Below, one piece after another: positions 1-5,497 of a DNA stretch of 5,497 bases; position 1 is the first letter of the stretch; each line of letters starts with the position of its first letter. This DNA comes from an uncultured Planctomycetales bacterium (lineage in GTDB: Bacteria; Planctomycetota; Planctomycetia; Isosphaerales; Isosphaeraceae), in assembly GCA_937997355.1 (NCBI GenBank), contig CALKTZ010000361.1:1-5497 (forward strand), given 5' to 3'. The notes below the pieces were generated by a model, which was given only the letters and a program-made list of their open reading frames with translations, was not told the origin of the DNA and ran no database searches. A program made the position numbers and the translations under genes.

Positions 1-372
1 CCCGTATTGCCGCCATTTCCAGGGGCTGGCCATCACGGCGCCCGGATCGCTCTGGAACAGCTCGACCTTCCCCCCCGGATCGAATTTCTCGCCGTTTTTC
101 TTGATGAGCGACGGCTTGTAATCGAAAGAGTCGCACTGGCTGGCCGCTCCCGACATGAAGAGCTGCACCACTCGCTTGGCCTTCGCCGGATGGTGCAGGC
201 CGCCGTTGAGCCGAGGATCGGGGCGGATCGACTCCGGCGTGGCCCCGAGGGCGGAAGGATCGTCGAGGCCCAGGAAATGAGCCAGTGCGAGGGCACCGAA
301 GCCTCCCCCCGTCCGCCAAAGGAATTCGCGGCGATTGAGCGGGCGTTGCTCTCGCGGATCGTGCATTGTCAT
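1..372 (-). CDS. DUF1501 family exported protein, N-terminal part (runs off left edge)
   Basis: The minus strand is open from an ATG at 372 to the window edge, giving 124 codons with the C-terminal part missing. Residues 13-18 read NRREFL, followed by a glycine- and alanine-rich stretch to about residue 35. This matches the twin-arginine (Tat-like) start usual in DUF1501 (PF07394) proteins. Residues 65-87 (AKRVVQLFMSG, then SQCDSFDYKP) are the characteristic opening of the DUF1501 fold, which resembles alkaline phosphatase/sulfatase enzymes. The biochemical role of the family is not established. The start at 372 is preferred because a GAGG lies 9 bases upstream; an in-frame ATG at 366 is the alternative. 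The gene begins 11 bases after the stop of the DUF1549/DUF1553 gene, the usual planctomycete pairing, so co-transcription is likely. Family assignment is confident; export by Tat is inferred from the motif. Confidence 0.93.
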   Translation of the reverse strand, partial: MTMHDPREQRPLNRREFLWRTGGGFGALALAHFLGLDDPSALGATPESIRPDPRLNGGLHHPAKAKRVVQLFMSGAASQCDSFDYKPSLIKKNGEKFDPGGKVELFQSDPGAVMASPWKWRQYG

Positions 373-381
373 GCGTGGAGA

Positions 382-385
382 CCTC
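382..385 (-). promoter_or_regulatory. Ribosome binding site for the DUF1501 gene
   Basis: GAGG on the minus strand overlaps the TGA stop of the upstream gene (stop at 384-386) and lies 9 bases before the ATG at 372. It supports this start over the ATG two codons later and suggests translational linkage with the upstream gene. Confidence 0.5.
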
Positions 386-838
386 AGTCGATGAACATGA
401 ACTCGTTAATATTGAGCAGGAGCCGGCATGCGTTCGCCAGGCCATGCCTGGCCGCATAATCCCTCAAGGCCTTGCGTTCGGATTCGTGCGGCGGTCGCCC
501 CAGCGCGAGGCGATAAGCGGCGTCGATCCGCGCCGAGGGATCGACCGTCATCCCCTCGAGGCGTGCCGCGAATTCCTTCGACTGCCGGACCATGAACAGG
601 TCGTTCAGCAGGGCGAGTGCCTGCAAGGCGGTGAGGGTCTGGCTGCGCGTGGGTGTGTTCAGATTCGGATCGGCGCAGTCGAGCGCGTCGAGGAACGGAT
701 TCGGCACGCTCCGCACGGTGAAGCGATAGACCGTCCGGCGGCGCACCTCGGGGTTATCGACCTTCTCCGGGTCGGAGTGGTCGTAGACCGGTGAATGATC
801 GTCCTTGAACCGGAAGAGGTCAAACCCCGGCCCCCCCA

Positions 839-3370
<2,532 letters not shown>

Positions 3371-3643
3371 GACGCACGTTCCCCAACGGCCGGTAATCCA
3401 TCGCTCCCGCACGATCTCCTGTTAAACAACTCTACCCGAATCGGGGCGAGCCAGTCCACGCCGGCTTGAAACGAGATAACCCCAGGATTCGTTCATGTTT
3501 TGACTCAACAAAAACCATTGCCCGCCGTACCGTCATTCCCGAAGATGATGCGGCCGGTCGACTCGGGAGGTTTCCAGGCGATCCTGCATTCTGATTTCTA
3601 CTTTGCGAACCATTCCCCGGCTCCGAGCCATCGAGGATTTTTC
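3371..3643. other. Divergent intergenic region between the cytochrome-like gene and the glycosyltransferase
   Basis: These 273 bases separate two divergently transcribed genes and should hold both promoters. The plus-strand frame is open from 3470, and a TTG at 3500 could extend the glycosyltransferase by 48 residues. That extension lacks hydrophobic segments and does not look like family sequence, so it is treated as leader. A TTGACT at 3500-3505 resembles a -35 box, but no convincing -10 follows at 16-18 bases. The same spot is a small palindrome, TTGACTCAA (3500-3508), within an imperfect inverted repeat GTTTTGA/TCAACAAAAAC. No terminator hairpin or small gene is evident. Confidence 0.55.
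3633..3637 (+). promoter_or_regulatory. Ribosome binding site for the glycosyltransferase gene
   Basis: GAGGA lies 6 bases before the ATG at 3644. It favours this start over the upstream TTG at 3500, the ATGs near 3545 and the ATG pair at 3677-3682. Confidence 0.55.
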
Positions 3644-4996
3644 ATGATCTCGGTTGAGGGTCGAGTTCGGACCTGGATGATGACGTATCCTGTCCTGGTC
3701 TCGGCCTGGATCGTCCTCTCGCTGCTGATCGCTCCCCAGTTGTCTCCTCATCTCGAACCGGGCTTCCTGGCGATCGGGCTGGGGCTGGCGTTCGCCCTGT
3801 CGCTCGGATGGTGGGATGAAACCCATCTCCCGGCAGGCTCCTCTGAAGACGGAGCCTGGCGTCGTTTCCTGAATCTGACGATCGTGGCGGCCTCGTGGGT
3901 TTTCCTGGCCACCGCCGTCGGTACTGGCCCGCAGCACGATTATCTTTTGCATCAGGAATTCTGGCAGGTCGTGCTGGACGGCCAGGACCCCTGGTACCTG
4001 GCCAATACCTATTGGGGCTATCATCCCCCCAATGCTTACGGTCCCCTCTTCAACCCGCTGGCCTTGTTGATGTACGTCAATCGGCTGGCCCCGAAGCTCC
4101 TGTTCGCGATGGCCTACATCGTGTCAGCGACTGCCTTGATCAAACGGCTGGCGGGGAATCGCTCGATTTCATGGCCCGCGTTCCTGGGGCTGATGTTCTG
4201 GGCCTGGAACCCTTTCGCCTGGGTGGAGGTGGCCATTCGGGGGCATTTCGACATCCTGGTCGGCCTGGCGAGCGTGGCGGCCGTTCATTTCGCTCGCGAA
4301 CGTCGGGATCGCCCCTGCGCCATCGCCCTGGCGGCCGGGGTCCTGCTCAAATACATCCCGATCGTCCTGCTGCCGTTCCTCGCGCTCGATCGGGGCAAGA
4401 TCAAGGCGAAATTCACAGCGATGTCGACCGGCCTGATCGCGCTGGGCCTCGGGCTGAGCTGCCTGATCTGGGGGAAGTCGACGTTCTATCCTCTCCGTTT
4501 CGCCGCGACGCGATCGTCCTCGTATCTCTCGATCTTCCGCTTCCTGCGCGGCCGCTATTCGCCGATCTGGCGGCTCGGGATCGAGCCGGACGTCGAGTGG
4601 CTGGCGACTCCGCTGATGGCCCTCGCCCTGCTCGGGGCCTGGTGGTGGTGCCGATCCCGGCAAGTCGACCCGGCCACGGGAGGATTCCTGTCGATCCTGG
4701 TCACGCTGCTGCTCTATCGCAATGGTTTCCCGCAATACCAGATGGTGCTGATCATGGTGGCGTCGTACTGGGTCGCGGAACTCTGGAACACGCGACGGCA
4801 TCAAACCGCGCTGGCCATCGCACTCGTCGGCTATTTCGGCTGGATCAACGCCTTCGCGCTGGCCTATTACCAGCTCGGCGACAGCTCAACGCGTTTCGAG
4901 GACGCGGTGGGTTTGCCCACGTTTCTGCTGGGCGGCATTTTGTTGGTCTGTTTGCTTAGGTCCGAATTGTCATCCGAAAACACTAAAATATATTAA
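3644..4996 (+). CDS. Polytopic membrane glycosyltransferase-like protein (GT-C fold, GT87/DUF2029 type)
   Basis: This is a 450-residue integral membrane protein with roughly 12 hydrophobic segments (first about 15-31, 40-56 and 77-94; last about 389-409 and 425-439). After the third segment comes the loop typical of polyprenyl-phosphate-sugar-dependent GT-C enzymes: an Asp at 99 (QHDYLLHQEFWQ), the LDGQDPWY motif (111-118), then YHPPNAYGPLFNPLA (from about 126). Further family-like signals are WNPFAW (188-193), GHFDILVGL (200-208), GVLLKYIPIVLLPFLAL (232-248) and NGFPQYQ (about 360-366). Such proteins transfer mannose or another sugar from a lipid carrier on the outer face of the cytoplasmic membrane; donor and acceptor cannot be read here. 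ATG 3644 is chosen from its GAGGA site and because the first membrane segment follows closely. It stands alone on its strand in this window. Multi-pass GT-C is likely; the exact family is less certain (GT87/DUF2029 favoured, MptA/B-like or ArnT-like possible). Confidence 0.72.
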   Translation: MISVEGRVRTWMMTYPVLVSAWIVLSLLIAPQLSPHLEPGFLAIGLGLAFALSLGWWDETHLPAGSSEDGAWRRFLNLTIVAASWVFLATAVGTGPQHDYLLHQEFWQVVLDGQDPWYLANTYWGYHPPNAYGPLFNPLALLMYVNRLAPKLLFAMAYIVSATALIKRLAGNRSISWPAFLGLMFWAWNPFAWVEVAIRGHFDILVGLASVAAVHFARERRDRPCAIALAAGVLLKYIPIVLLPFLALDRGKIKAKFTAMSTGLIALGLGLSCLIWGKSTFYPLRFAATRSSSYLSIFRFLRGRYSPIWRLGIEPDVEWLATPLMALALLGAWWWCRSRQVDPATGGFLSILVTLLLYRNGFPQYQMVLIMVASYWVAELWNTRRHQTALAIALVGYFGWINAFALAYYQLGDSSTRFEDAVGLPTFLLGGILLVCLLRSELSSENTKIY

Positions 4997-5006
4997 ATAG
5001 GAAAGG

Positions 5007-5497
5007 TTAATCAAATGAGATATCCACCCCGGCATTCTCCAATTGCAACCGAATAACCTGAGTGCTTGCCTGGAACTCCTTGCTGAGATTCTCGACGGTC
5101 TCAGGATCTGCGGAACTCCCAGCCAGACGATCGAGGAGAGCCCGTTGCGGAGCAAGAAGCTCCGCAGCGAAAGCCCGTGAGGCCTTCTGATCCGATGAAT
5201 AAGCGCCTGTCACTAGCCTCTGACTATGCTGGCTCGTGGCGAGGACATGAAATAAACCCCTCGCACTCAAGAACCGGCGACTGTATGGCGCATGACTTTC
5301 TGGTCCCGCAACCAGAAAGTCACCTGAGCTCGTCTCGCCGACGATGGCTTTAATTTCTTTCCCGGATATATGATTCCTCGGGACAAACTCAAAGCTCCGA
5401 TTAATCGCGACGCTCGCCGTCTCTTCGACGGATTCGATCGGGGAATTCGCCACTTCCGCATAGTCGCGGACTCGACGGGCGAGCTCGTAACCATATT
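5007..5497 (-). CDS. ImmA/IrrE-like protein with degenerate zinc-protease motif (5' end off right edge)
   Basis: The frame is open from the right edge to a TAA at 5007-5009, giving 162 visible residues. A GTG at 5453 could start it, but the upstream codons encode GYELARRVRDY, which resembles the helix before the ImmA/IrrE domain (PF06114), so the true start is probably outside the window. Visible order: N-terminal helix (2-12); an alpha/beta segment; FLSARGLFHVL (about 75-85), where active members have AHELGHLL; QKASRAFAAELLAP (about 103-116), the conserved FAAELL helix; and a C-terminal helical part, LSKEFQASTQVIRLQLENAGV (about 137-157), like the family's LAEEFGVS..VI..RL. The HExxH reads RGLFH, losing the first zinc His and the catalytic Glu, and the downstream metal-ligand Glu is not obvious. 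Active relatives cleave repressors (ImmA on mobile elements, IrrE in Deinococcus); this one may bind or sense instead. It is less G+C-rich than its neighbours. Confidence 0.72.
   Translation of the reverse strand, partial: YGYELARRVRDYAEVANSPIESVEETASVAINRSFEFVPRNHISGKEIKAIVGETSSGDFLVAGPESHAPYSRRFLSARGLFHVLATSQHSQRLVTGAYSSDQKASRAFAAELLAPQRALLDRLAGSSADPETVENLSKEFQASTQVIRLQLENAGVDISFD

Noticed and set aside
3371..3412. GTG 3412 as the start of the cytochrome-like gene
   Set aside because: Its AGGAG is only 3 bases away, and the added residues would put a long non-hydrophobic stretch before the signal peptide. ATG 3370 gives a normal signal peptide. The longer form is not fully excluded.
3500..3643. 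An N-terminal extension of the glycosyltransferase from TTG 3500
   Set aside because: The extra 48 residues look unlike family sequence, no good ribosome site precedes the TTG, and a GAGGA sits 6 bases before ATG 3644.
3895..4959. A 354-codon open frame on the plus strand overlapping the glycosyltransferase
   Set aside because: It is an out-of-frame shadow rich in Arg, Gly and Pro, without membrane segments, inside a gene whose own frame gives coherent transmembrane segments and GT-C motifs.
4975..5020. A shared transcription terminator between the two convergent genes
   Set aside because: The stretch is A+T-rich, but I could not find a stable stem-loop followed by a T run on either strand.

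Overview
The window looks like chromosomal DNA of a high-G+C planctomycete. The best evidence is on the left: a PSCyt1/DUF1549/F5-8C/DUF1553 secreted cytochrome-type gene is followed 11 bases downstream by a DUF1501 gene. This pair is greatly expanded in Planctomycetota and related bacteria and is uncommon elsewhere. No RNA gene, insertion sequence, CRISPR array or long repeat was found on either strand.

Layout. (1) Positions 1-372, minus strand: the first 124 codons of a DUF1501 protein with a Tat-like twin-arginine start; the rest lies off the left edge. (2) Positions 384-3370, minus strand: a PSCyt1-DUF1549-F5/8C-DUF1553 gene that would encode about 1000 residues if intact. It is broken near 1095, where about 13 normally conserved residues are missing and the frame shifts; a net loss of about 37 bases would explain both. 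Everything downstream of the break is intact in the other frame. (3) Positions 3371-3643: a divergent intergenic region of 273 bases with no convincing gene. (4) Positions 3644-4996, plus strand: a 450-residue multi-pass membrane protein resembling GT-C glycosyltransferases of the GT87/DUF2029 type. (5) Positions 5007-5497, minus strand: the 3' part of an ImmA/IrrE-like gene that converges on the glycosyltransferase with 10 bases between stops and runs off the right edge. Its expected zinc-protease motif HExxH reads RGLFH, so it is probably a non-catalytic member.

How the genes may relate. The DUF1549/DUF1553 and DUF1501 genes form an apparent operon of exported proteins, and the inserted F5/8C domain suggests contact with carbohydrate. 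The glycosyltransferase is divergently transcribed and need not share their job. The ImmA/IrrE-like gene is less G+C-rich than the rest and may mark the edge of an accessory segment extending to the right, but only its 3' part is visible. The items most worth checking are the internal lesion in the cytochrome gene and the degenerate ImmA/IrrE motif. I do not see a clearly new multi-gene system in the window.
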